A stretch of 11,148 nt of DNA from CBIFWW01 sp966186435 (GTDB taxonomy: Bacteria; Pseudomonadota; Gammaproteobacteria; Enterobacterales; Enterobacteriaceae). The notes under the pieces are model-generated. The model did no database searches. It had not been told where the DNA came from and worked only from the letters and a program-made list of their open reading frames with translations. This document shows positions 1 to 6,155 of the stretch, piece by piece. Position numbers and translations under genes: made by a program. The stretch covers positions 1 through 11,148 of the forward strand of contig CBIFWW010000111.1 of NCBI GenBank assembly GCA_966186435.1, in the 5' to 3' direction. Every line of letters starts with the position of its first letter. Position 1 is the first letter of the stretch.

Positions 1-67
1 CTTATAAAATGCAGCAAATCATACTAAAACTCCACAATTAAATCTTGTTACAAATGTTCATAAAATA

Positions 68-83
68 TGTGCGCTCTGTCATA
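68..83 (+). promoter_or_regulatory. Candidate CRP-cAMP binding site upstream of chiP
   Basis: The sequence TGTGC-N6-TCATA matches 8 of the 10 core positions of the CRP consensus TGTGA-N6-TCACA. Its centre (75.5) lies about 70 bp upstream of the start point expected from the candidate promoter at 111-139, a spacing typical of class I CRP activation. Catabolite activation of a chitosugar operon is expected from what is known of these genes. It is a motif match only. Confidence 0.4.
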
Positions 84-110
84 AAGCCAGTAAATAGTGG
101 AATAAAACCA

Positions 111-139
111 TTGATAATTCGCGTCGCGAAAAATAATCT
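111..139 (+). promoter_or_regulatory. Candidate chiP promoter with embedded NagC/Mlc-like operator
   Basis: A perfect inverted repeat TTCGCG-T-CGCGAA (118-130) sits in A+T-rich flanks, the general form of operators bound by the ROK-family repressors NagC and Mlc. It falls between a good -35 element TTGATA (111-116) and -10 candidates TAATCT (134-139, 17-bp spacer, 3/6 match) or AATAAT (132-137, 5/6 match, short 15-bp spacer). A repressor bound here would block polymerase. NagC is the known repressor of chiPQ in E. coli, and GlcNAc-6-phosphate is its inducer. The A/T-rich run ending in TTTTTTCG (184-208) could be a second NagC half-site. The palindrome is seen; the protein assignment is inferred. 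Confidence 0.45.
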
Positions 140-204
140 GAAGCTAGCAGAAAGTCGTGGTTTTATCGGCAACAGCTTTGAAGTTATTTATTATTTTTTA
201 TTTT

Positions 205-232
205 TTCGCCTGCCTTTGGCAGGGCAATTTTT
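205..232 (+). terminator. Terminator-like hairpin in the chiP upstream region
   Basis: CCTGCC-TTT-GGCAGG forms a perfect 6-bp stem (209-214 with 218-223). Allowing one bulged G (224) extends it with TTG/CAA, and TTTTT follows (228-232). This has the shape of an intrinsic terminator reading rightward. If chiP starts transcription near 145, the hairpin lies inside the leader and may attenuate. If not, it may end transcription arriving from a gene left of the window. Confidence 0.45.
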
Positions 233-434
233 ACCCTAAATAATTCGGATTGCAGCCAGGCGGCGACGCAGCGAGTCCCCGGGAGCTTACATAAGTAAGT
301 GACCGGGGTGAGTGACAAATCTGTCAGGAACAGATTTGAACGTCGCAGTGCGACGGCCCTTAAGGGCGAGTCTCATGGATGAGACGAGTAACACGAAAGC
401 CAACACCGCTGCAATTTGAAGTATGACGGGTATA
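231..434 (+). repeat. ERIC (enterobacterial repetitive intergenic consensus) element, enlarged form
   Basis: The core around 271-308 carries the ERIC signature: CCCCGG, GAGCTTACATAAGTAAGTGA, CCGGGG, which are the sequences used for ERIC primers. The left end (TTACCCTAAATAATTCGG, then ATTGCAG) and the right end (GCTGCAATTTGAAG, then TATGACGGGTATA) are the matching inverted termini. Standard ERICs are about 127 bp; this one is about 204 bp because roughly 77 bp (about 313-389) sit between the core and the right end. Insert-bearing ERICs of similar size are known from yersiniae. The element ends 24 bp before the chiP start codon. ERICs are non-autonomous and fold strongly as RNA. Confidence 0.9.
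316..385 (+). repeat. Tandem array of four short hairpins inside the ERIC insert
   Basis: Four adjacent self-complementary units follow each other. The first is AAATCTGT/ACAGATTT (317-324 with 330-337, plus a closing C-G pair at 316/338). The second is CGTCGC/GCGACG (341-346 with 350-355, 3-nt loop). The third is the palindrome GCCCTTAAGGGC (356-367). The fourth is GTCTCA/TGAGAC (370-375 with 380-385, 4-nt loop). They fill almost the whole insert and would form a chain of stem-loops in RNA of either strand. No coding potential is seen. Confidence 0.75.
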
Positions 435-443
435 TACGTCAAA

Positions 444-455
444 AAAGAGGAATTT
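444..455 (+). promoter_or_regulatory. Predicted ChiX small-RNA target overlapping the chiP Shine-Dalgarno
   Basis: AAAGAGGAATTT is the exact complement of the ChiX (MicM) seed AAATTCCTCTTT as I remember it from E. coli and Salmonella. It contains the chiP ribosome binding site GAGGA (447-451), 7 nt before the ATG at 459. In those species ChiX pairing here blocks translation and leads to decay or premature termination of chiPQ mRNA until chitosugars induce a decoy RNA. In E. coli the match extends through GTC; here three extra A residues (441-443) separate the seed from GTC (438-440). The chiX gene itself is not in the window. Confidence 0.8.
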
Positions 456-458
456 GTT

Positions 459-1862
459 ATGCGTACCTTCAGTGGCAAACGTAGTGCGCTAGCTATGGCA
501 ATTGCAGGTGTAACCGCCCTTACTGGGTTTGTTGCGGCACCTCAGGCCCAGGCGGCAGGCTTTATCGATGACTCCACCCTGACCGGCGGCATCTATTACT
601 GGCAACGTGAGCGTGACCGTAAAGATGTCACCACCAATAAGTACGAAACCAACCTTTCCCATGCCACCTGGAACGCGAATCTGGACTTCCAGTCTGGCTT
701 TGCTTGGGACGTTATTGGCTTTGATATCGCCGCCTTCACCGCCATCGAAATGGCGGAAAACGGCGACAGCGGCCACCCGAACGAAATCGCGTTTTCTTCC
801 AAAAATAAAGGTTACAGCGAAGATTACAGCGGCGATAAGAGCGGGATCAGTCTGTACAAAGCTGCGGCTAAATTTAAATATGGCCCGGTCTGGGCGCGCG
901 CCGGTTATATTCAGCCAACCGGCCAAACGTTATTAGCGCCACACTGGAGCTTTATGCCGGGCACCTATCAGGGGGCCGAAGCCGGTGCTGCCTTTGATTA
1001 TGGCGACAGCGGGGCGTTGAGCTTCTCCTATATGTGGACCAATGAATACAAGGCGCCATGGCATACTGAAACAGACAAGTTCTACCAAAACGACAAAACC
1101 ACCCGCGTTGATTATCTGCATTCCATCGGTGCGAAATACGACTTCAAAAATGATCTGGTACTGGAAGCGGCATTTGGCCAGGCCGAAAACTTTATGGACC
1201 AGTATTTTGCCAAAGCCAGCTACAAGTTTGATGTAGTGGGCAGTCCGCTAACCACCAGCTACCAATTCTATGGCGCCCGTGACCAGATTAACAATGGCAC
1301 CATAAATGATATCTATGACGGTACCGCGTGGTTACAGGCTCTGACGCTGGGCTACAAAATCGGCCAGGTTGACCTGCGCCTGGAAGGGACTTACGTCAGG
1401 GCCGAAGGCCAACAGGGTTACTTCCTGCAACGTATGACCCCAACCTACGCTTCCTCCAACGGCCGCCTGGACGTGTGGTGGGATAACCGTTCTGACTTTA
1501 ACGCCAACGGCGAAAAGGCCATCTTCTTTGGCGCGATGTATGACCTGAGCAACTGGGATCTGCCAGGTTGGTCTGTCGGTGCTTCCACAGTTTATGCCTG
1601 GGATGCCAAGCCTTCGACCTGGGCGCTGGTGGACGGTGTGAAAACCGATGTTGAATCCAACAAAATTAAAGAGTCAGCGTATAGCCTGGATGCCATGTAT
1701 ACCGTCCAGGATGGCCGCCTGAAAGGCACCTTGATGAAGCTGCACTTTACCCAGTACGACAACCACTCTGATATCCCAAGCTGGGGCGGTGGTTACGGCA
1801 ACATGTTCCAGGATGAACGTGACGTGAAATTCATCGTCATTGCACCGTTTACCATCTTCTAA
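459..1862 (+). CDS. chiP: Chitoporin, outer-membrane channel for chitooligosaccharides (OprD family)
   Basis: Predicted 467-residue outer-membrane beta-barrel that lets chitobiose and longer GlcNAc oligomers enter the periplasm. An upstream in-frame ATG exists (423), but the ATG at 459 is chosen: it has a strong Shine-Dalgarno (GAGGA, 447-451) and starts directly with a signal peptide (MRTFSGKR, a hydrophobic stretch, then APQAQA before AGFIDD, cleavage near residue 32). The mature part is rich in alternating aromatic and glycine residues and ends in phenylalanine (IAPFTIF), the usual signal for barrel assembly. Length agrees with E. coli ChiP (YbfM, about 468). It is first in an operon with chiQ and the chitobiase gene. 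Likely control is by NagC, CRP and ChiX, from sites upstream. Family assignment is secure; transport specificity is inferred from homology and context. Confidence 0.95.
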   Translation: MRTFSGKRSALAMAIAGVTALTGFVAAPQAQAAGFIDDSTLTGGIYYWQRERDRKDVTTNKYETNLSHATWNANLDFQSGFAWDVIGFDIAAFTAIEMAENGDSGHPNEIAFSSKNKGYSEDYSGDKSGISLYKAAAKFKYGPVWARAGYIQPTGQTLLAPHWSFMPGTYQGAEAGAAFDYGDSGALSFSYMWTNEYKAPWHTETDKFYQNDKTTRVDYLHSIGAKYDFKNDLVLEAAFGQAENFMDQYFAKASYKFDVVGSPLTTSYQFYGARDQINNGTINDIYDGTAWLQALTLGYKIGQVDLRLEGTYVRAEGQQGYFLQRMTPTYASSNGRLDVWWDNRSDFNANGEKAIFFGAMYDLSNWDLPGWSVGASTVYAWDAKPSTWALVDGVKTDVESNKIKESAYSLDAMYTVQDGRLKGTLMKLHFTQYDNHSDIPSWGGGYGNMFQDERDVKFIVIAPFTIF

Positions 1863-1872
1863 ACCCCCATTA

Positions 1873-1893
1873 ACCGGGCACCCTGTGCCCGGT
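1873..1893 (+). repeat. Intercistronic hairpin between chiP and chiQ
   Basis: CCGGGCAC-CCT-GTGCCCGG is a perfect 8-bp inverted repeat (1874-1881 with 1885-1892), extended by one A-T pair at 1873/1893. It begins 11 bases after the chiP stop and has no T-run after it, so it does not look like a terminator. A likely role is protection of the chiP 3' end or adjusting expression of chiQ and chb relative to chiP. Confidence 0.6.
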
Positions 1894-1914
1894 GAACCTC
1901 CAGGAATCGAACCC

Positions 1915-2241
1915 ATGAAAAAGACCGTACTTATGACGCTGCTGGCGCTAGGGGTGGTGGGGTGTACCACCACTCAGGCGCCTTCTGAAGATGCTGGCCT
2001 GAAACAGGCTTACAGCAAATGTATCAATACCGCCGAAGGCAACCCGGACAAGATCAAGTCCTGCCAGAGCGTGCTGGATGTGCTGCGTCAAGATAAGCAA
2101 CATCAGGCATTTGTGGAAAAAGAAACCATTAGCTCCTCTCAGTATCAGGATTGCATCCAGGCACGGAAAGAGGGTAACGACCAACTGGTGCAAAAGGATT
2201 GCGACAAAATCTGGCAGGAGATCCGCGCCAACAACCAGTAA
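1915..2241 (+). CDS. chiQ: Chitosugar-operon lipoprotein ChiQ (YbfN)
   Basis: A 108-residue small lipoprotein. The N-terminus MKKTVLMTLLALGVVGC is a type II signal sequence with lipobox VVGC; lipidation is predicted at Cys17. The residue after Cys is Thr rather than Asp, consistent with transport to the outer membrane. The mature part is hydrophilic with three further cysteines (in SKCIN, KSCQS and QDCIQ) plus one near the end (KDCDK), so disulfides in the periplasm are possible. AGGAA (1902-1906) precedes the ATG at 1915; longer in-frame forms would hide the signal sequence. It lies between chiP and the chitobiase gene, 52 bases after chiP. Its biochemical role is not known; co-transcription suggests an accessory function at the outer membrane in chitooligosaccharide uptake. 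Confidence 0.9.
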   Translation: MKKTVLMTLLALGVVGCTTTQAPSEDAGLKQAYSKCINTAEGNPDKIKSCQSVLDVLRQDKQHQAFVEKETISSSQYQDCIQARKEGNDQLVQKDCDKIWQEIRANNQ

Positions 2242-2257
2242 TTGCTAAGGATGCAGG

Positions 2258-4918
2258 ATGAAAATTTTTAAAACGTCGCTGTTAGGAAGTTTAGTTGTAG
2301 GTCTTATCAGCAGTGGGGCTGCCTGGGCAGGGCAGCCAACGGTAGACAGTTTGAGCCAGCTCCAGGTCAACTACACCATTACCGATAATCAGGCTGCCCT
2401 TCACGGGGTAGAGTGTGCCAAACTGGGCGCTGACTGGAATTCTTGCAACAAAGCTACCATCAAGCTCACCAACGCCGGTGCTGCCATCACCGACAAAGAC
2501 TGGGCGATTTACTTCCCCAGTATCCGCCGCATTCTGGCCGTGGATAACCCCCAGTTTACCGTGACCCATATCGTGGGCGATCTCCACAAGCTGGAGCCGA
2601 CGGATAAATTTACCGGCTTCCCGGCCAACCAGTCTGTAGAGATCCCTATCGTTAATGAGTACTGGCAGATCTTTATGAGTGACGTGATCCCGCGCTGGTA
2701 CGCCACCTCGACCGATGCCACACCGAAGGTTATAGCCTCCACTAATACCGAAGATCTTAATCAGTTTGTCACCCCGCTGACGGGCGACCTGTGGAAACGG
2801 GCGGCGGAAGACAACAGTATTCTGATGACCGCCGAAGCGCGTTTCGACAAAAACAGCGATGTGAAGCTGCTTAATGCCGGGACCCTGCGCGGGCAAATTG
2901 TCCCTACGCCGCTGGAGGTGAAGATCCACGGCCAGGACGTTGATCTTAGTAAGGGGGTTACGCTTGAGATGTCAGCGCTGGCGGCACCTTCGGCACAGGT
3001 AATCAATGACCGCTTTACGCTGCTTGGGGTAAGTACTTCCGGGGCATATCCGATCCGTACTGAAATTGCCTCCGGCCAGTTCAAAGATAAAATGGCGGTA
3101 ACCGGTGCCTATACCCTGCGTATCGGGCCGAAAGAAGCAGTGGTGACGGGCTACGATCAGGCCGGGGTGTTCTACGGGCTGCAATCGATTCTGTCCCTGA
3201 TCCCCACCGACGGCAGCCATAAAATCGCCACCCTGGAAGCCAAAGACGCCCCGCGCTTTGACTACCGTGGCATGTTTATCGACGTAGGCCGTAACTTCCA
3301 CACCAAACCGGCTATTCTGCGCGCCCTCGACCAAATGGCGGCCTATAAGCTGAATAAATTCCACTTCCACCTGACGGATGATGAAGGCTGGCGCATCGAA
3401 ATCCCGGGCTTGCCGGAATTAACCGATGTGGGCAGCAAACGCTGTCACGATTTAAGTGAGAAAACCTGCCTGTTGCCACAGCTTGGCTCCGGGCCGGATA
3501 CCTCCACCAATGGCAGCGGCTACTTCACCAAAGCGGACTACATTGAAATCCTTAAGTACGCCAAGGCTCGCCAGATTGAAGTGATCCCGGAAGTGGACGT
3601 CCCGGCACACGCCCGGGCGGCGGTCATCTCCATGGAAGCCCGCTATGACCGGCTGATGAAAGCCGGGCAGGAGCAGGCGGCCAATCAATATCGCCTGTTA
3701 GATCCGACAGACACCTCTAATACCACTGGGGTGCAATATTACGACCGCACCGGTTATCTCAACCCTTGTCTGGCGTCCTCGCGCAACTTCCTCGATAAAG
3801 TCATTGGTGAAATCCAGCAAATGCACAAGGAAGCGGGCCTGCCGCTGACCACTTGGCATTTCGGCGGTGATGAGGCCAAGAACATCTATCTGGGGGCTGG
3901 CTACACTGACATTAACAATCCACAACCGGGCAAAGGATTGATTGATCTCAGCAAGCAGGATAAGCCTTGGGCGAAATCCCAGGTCTGCCAGGCGATGCTG
4001 AAGGATGGCAAATTCGAGGATATGGAACACCTGCCAAGCTGGTTTGCGGTTGAAGTCAGTAAAATTGTCGATGCCCACGGCATAGAAAAAATGCAGGCCT
4101 GGCAGGACGGGCTGAAGGATGCCAAAGACGCGAAGGCTTTTGCCACTAAGCGGGTCGGGGTTAACTTCTGGGATACCCTTTACTGGGGTGGCGCGGATTC
4201 CGTCAATGATTGGGCCAATAAAGGCTATGAAGTGACAATCTCGAACCCGGATTACCTCTATCTTGATTTCCCGCAAGAGGTGAACCCACAGGAGCCTGGC
4301 TATTACTGGGGCACGCGCTTTACCGATGAGCGTAAGGTATTTGCCTTTGTGCCAAACAACTTGCCGCAAAATGCGGAAACCTCCACCGATCGCGATGGCA
4401 ATGTCTTTGCGGCTAAATCGGACAAACCGTGGCCGGGTGCTTACGGGATGTCGGCTCAGGTGTGGAGTGAAGTGGTGCGCACCGATGACGAGCTGGAATA
4501 TCGCCTGTTCCCACGTATTCTTGCGGTGGCTGAACGTGCCTGGCATCGGGCTGACTGGGAACAGGATTATCAGGCTGGCCGTGAATACCAAGCTGGCGTC
4601 ACTCAGCAGGTTAATACTGCGGCGTTGCATCAGGACTGGGTGCGTTTTGCCAATATCCTTGGCCAACGTGAAATAGCCAAACTGGATAAATCCGGGGTGG
4701 CTTATCGGGTGCCGGTACCGGGGGCACGTGTTATCGGAGGGATTCTGGAAGCCAATAGCGCGTTACCTGGCCTGGCGATCCAGTATTCACAGGATGGGGG
4801 CAAAACCTGGGTGGATTACCAGGATAAGGCGCGGCCTACGGTCAGCGGCGAGGTGATGATCCGCGGCGTTAGCCCTGATGGTAAACGGGTAAGCCGGGCT
4901 GAGCCGGTGAAGATTTAA
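2258..4918 (+). CDS. chb: Chitobiase / beta-N-acetylhexosaminidase (glycoside hydrolase family 20)
   Basis: An 886-residue exported enzyme that hydrolyses chitobiose and other non-reducing-end GlcNAc beta-1,4 linkages. A signal peptide (MKIFKTSLLGSLVVGLISSGAAWA) is cut after residue 24; there is no lipobox. The domain order follows the Serratia marcescens chitobiase structure (885 residues): an N-terminal carbohydrate-binding-like domain to about 180, a GH20b alpha/beta domain to about 330, a TIM-barrel catalytic domain (about 332-770, starting PRFDYRGM), and a C-terminal Ig-like domain. The catalytic pair is Asp538-Glu539 in HFGGDEAKN, one residue off S. marcescens Asp539-Glu540. FHFHLTDDEGW (368-378) and DVPAHARA (447-454) line the active site. 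The start has AAGGA 6 nt upstream and lies 16 bases after the chiQ stop, so it is operonic. This linkage is known from Serratia, where the gene is also called ctb, and is absent from E. coli K-12. Confidence 0.95.
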   Translation: MKIFKTSLLGSLVVGLISSGAAWAGQPTVDSLSQLQVNYTITDNQAALHGVECAKLGADWNSCNKATIKLTNAGAAITDKDWAIYFPSIRRILAVDNPQFTVTHIVGDLHKLEPTDKFTGFPANQSVEIPIVNEYWQIFMSDVIPRWYATSTDATPKVIASTNTEDLNQFVTPLTGDLWKRAAEDNSILMTAEARFDKNSDVKLLNAGTLRGQIVPTPLEVKIHGQDVDLSKGVTLEMSALAAPSAQVINDRFTLLGVSTSGAYPIRTEIASGQFKDKMAVTGAYTLRIGPKEAVVTGYDQAGVFYGLQSILSLIPTDGSHKIATLEAKDAPRFDYRGMFIDVGRNFHTKPAILRALDQMAAYKLNKFHFHLTDDEGWRIEIPGLPELTDVGSKRCHDLSEKTCLLPQLGSGPDTSTNGSGYFTKADYIEILKYAKARQIEVIPEVDVPAHARAAVISMEARYDRLMKAGQEQAANQYRLLDPTDTSNTTGVQYYDRTGYLNPCLASSRNFLDKVIGEIQQMHKEAGLPLTTWHFGGDEAKNIYLGAGYTDINNPQPGKGLIDLSKQDKPWAKSQVCQAMLKDGKFEDMEHLPSWFAVEVSKIVDAHGIEKMQAWQDGLKDAKDAKAFATKRVGVNFWDTLYWGGADSVNDWANKGYEVTISNPDYLYLDFPQEVNPQEPGYYWGTRFTDERKVFAFVPNNLPQNAETSTDRDGNVFAAKSDKPWPGAYGMSAQVWSEVVRTDDELEYRLFPRILAVAERAWHRADWEQDYQAGREYQAGVTQQVNTAALHQDWVRFANILGQREIAKLDKSGVAYRVPVPGARVIGGILEANSALPGLAIQYSQDGGKTWVDYQDKARPTVSGEVMIRGVSPDGKRVSRAEPVKI

Positions 4919-4923
4919 CCTTT

Positions 4924-4953
4924 AATACCCGCGCCCCGGCGCGGGTATTTTAT
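4924..4953 (+). terminator. Terminator of the chiP-chiQ-chb operon
   Basis: AATACCCGCGCC and GGCGCGGGTATT (4924-4935 with 4938-4949) form a very stable stem of about 11 bp with a 4-nt loop, followed by TTAT. It starts 5 bases after the chitobiase stop and touches the stop codon of the convergent regulator gene (4950-4952), so it can serve both strands. Confidence 0.8.
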
Positions 4954-5561
4954 AGGGATTCGGGCAGGGGGGTAAGATGGGTGAGTTTCCCCCGCTGGAT
5001 GTCGATGTAATGCTGTTGGCGCAAAATCGCCAACACCTTCATTACCATGCTGCGGGAAAGATTACTGCGTTTGACGATAAAATCCGCCAGATTGGTTTGC
5101 GCCCGGATCGCCGGTTCCATCATCCACAGCCGTTCAATGTGGCTTTTGATAGTGGGATAACTGGCCCGGCCAATCATCATCTCTTCGCGCACGCACAGGA
5201 TAGCCAGGTACCAGGAGAGAATGCGGTACATTTTATCGTGATAATTATGCTCAGCAATTTTGGCGAAGAAAGCCTCTGCTTCCACAAGTTGATAGATGCA
5301 CTCCCCATCGGCATGGATGCGGAAAAACCTCATCGGATAAAAACCCATCGCAATCCCCGCAATGGCTGGGCCGCCACTCTTATCCAACAGTAATCGGTCA
5401 CTTTGGCGTAACAGGGTGAATGCACCCTCATGGATCAGGCAGATGGTGTTGGTGGGTACCGGTAGCCGGTGATTTTTGGCGACGGTTTTTAATTGCTCTC
5501 GATCATAAAAAAGTTGGGTAACCGCGAGGATGTCTGCCAGGGGCTTTTCAGGTAATTGCAT
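4950..5561 (-). CDS. IprA/YaiV-family winged-helix transcriptional regulator
   Basis: A 203-residue protein resembling IprA (YaiV), the enterobacterial regulator linked in Salmonella to hydrogen peroxide resistance. The strongest likeness is C-terminal: SRSMVMKVLAILRQQHYIDI followed by QRGKL and LPESL parallels the same region of E. coli YaiV (RSVVAEVLAALRKGNYIEM, then NKGKL and LPSEY), which is a helix-turn-helix/wing. Residues 1 to about 125 resemble the cyclic-nucleotide-binding-like fold of CRP/FNR relatives (LIHEGAFTLLRQSDRLLL) but without an obvious cAMP-binding motif. It is convergent with chb and ends in the shared terminator. A Fur-box-like sequence lies upstream. The ribosome binding site is weak (GGTAG). 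The family call is fairly firm. The protein is clearly diverged from YaiV, so it may be a paralogue with its own targets, and I give no symbol. Confidence 0.8.
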   Translation of the reverse strand: MQLPEKPLADILAVTQLFYDREQLKTVAKNHRLPVPTNTICLIHEGAFTLLRQSDRLLLDKSGGPAIAGIAMGFYPMRFFRIHADGECIYQLVEAEAFFAKIAEHNYHDKMYRILSWYLAILCVREEMMIGRASYPTIKSHIERLWMMEPAIRAQTNLADFIVKRSNLSRSMVMKVLAILRQQHYIDIQRGKLTHLTPLPESL

Positions 5562-5594
5562 TGTTCTACCGGGTCAAAGATCGCACTGATTGAG

Positions 5595-5613
5595 GTTAAT
5601 GATAGTAATTTGC
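5595..5613 (-). promoter_or_regulatory. Candidate Fur box upstream of the IprA-like gene
   Basis: GTTAATGATAGTAATTTGC matches 14 of 19 positions of the Fur consensus GATAATGATAATCATTATC. It lies 34 bases before the start codon of the regulator gene and overlaps a possible -10 hexamer on the minus strand (TATCAT, complement of 5599-5604). No convincing -35 element was found, and the site has not been tested. Confidence 0.4.
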
Positions 5614-5655
5614 TACCAATTGCGTGGGCTTTTAATGGTGAAGTGAGATTCAGAC

Positions 5656-5684
5656 AAAAAAACCGGGTAAACCCGGTTTTTTTT
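5656..5684 (-). terminator. Terminator downstream of fur
   Basis: CCGGGT-AA-ACCCGG (5663-5668 with 5671-5676) is flanked by seven A residues on one side and eight T residues on the other. Read on the minus strand it gives a stem followed by a run of U, 19-47 bases after the fur stop. It is symmetrical enough to work in both directions. Confidence 0.9.
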
Positions 5685-5702
5685 AATTAAGGATGCGGGA
5701 GA

Positions 5703-6155
5703 TTACTTTTCCTGCAACTCGTGAGCATGTTCGTCTTCGCGGCAGTCACCCTCAGCGCAGTGACCGTACAGGTACAGGCTGTGGTTGGTCAGACGAATGC
5801 CGTGGCTTGAGGCAATCTCGCGCTGGCGGGCTTCGATAGAGTCATCGCTGAACTCAATGACTTTGCCGCAATCCAGGCAGATCAGGTGATCGTGGTGATG
5901 TTGCTGGGTCAATTCGAATACGGATTTACCACCTTCAAAATTGTGGCGCGTGACGATACCGGCATCATCAAACTGGTTCAATACCCGGTATACCGTCGCC
6001 AAACCGATTTCTTCACCCATATCGATCAGGCGTTTATATAAATCTTCCGCACTGACGTGATGGTTAACCGGCTCTTGCAGCACTTCCAGGATTTTTAACC
6101 GAGGAAGCGTGACTTTCAGGCCGGCCTTCTTTAATGCGGTATTGTTGTCAGTCAT
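5703..6155 (-). CDS. fur: Ferric uptake regulator Fur
   Basis: A 150-residue Fe(II)-dependent repressor of iron acquisition genes. It is almost identical to E. coli Fur through residue 114 (MTDNNTALKKAGLKVTLPRL onward). The N-terminal winged helix covers about 1-82 with the recognition helix in GLATVYRVLNQF (51-62). The C-terminal metal-binding and dimerisation domain contains HHHDH (86-90), CxxC (Cys93, Cys96) and a second Cys pair (133 and 138). The tail ELQEK differs from E. coli. The start is fixed by the conserved MTDNN and by overlap with the uof stop (ATGACTGA). AGGA lies 10 nt upstream. Expression is likely coupled to translation of uof and autoregulated through the Fur-box-like sequence at 6220-6238. 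Confidence 0.98.
   Translation of the reverse strand: MTDNNTALKKAGLKVTLPRLKILEVLQEPVNHHVSAEDLYKRLIDMGEEIGLATVYRVLNQFDDAGIVTRHNFEGGKSVFELTQQHHHDHLICLDCGKVIEFSDDSIEARQREIASSHGIRLTNHSLYLYGHCAEGDCREDEHAHELQEK

Noticed and set aside
45..239. A 64-codon plus-strand ORF in the chiP upstream region
   Set aside because: It spans the operator, promoter and hairpin signals, has A/T-driven composition, no good ribosome binding site and no recognisable domain.
316..385. Could the hairpin chain be a CRISPR, integron attC or phage attachment site?
   Set aside because: The units differ from each other in sequence, have no spacers and no nearby cas, integrase or transposase gene, and lie inside clear ERIC termini.
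423..458. Twelve-codon upstream extension of chiP
   Set aside because: Its start lies inside the ERIC end, it has no Shine-Dalgarno, and it would bury the signal peptide. The ATG at 459 has an ideal ribosome binding site.
3698..4666. A 322-codon minus-strand ORF opposite chb
   Set aside because: It is antisense to the catalytic part of a clear GH20 enzyme, has low-complexity character and no known domain. Long antisense frames are common in genes with this codon bias.
4977..5393. A 138-codon plus-strand ORF opposite the IprA-like gene
   Set aside because: The minus-strand frame has clear family similarity and a sensible terminator; the plus-strand product has none.
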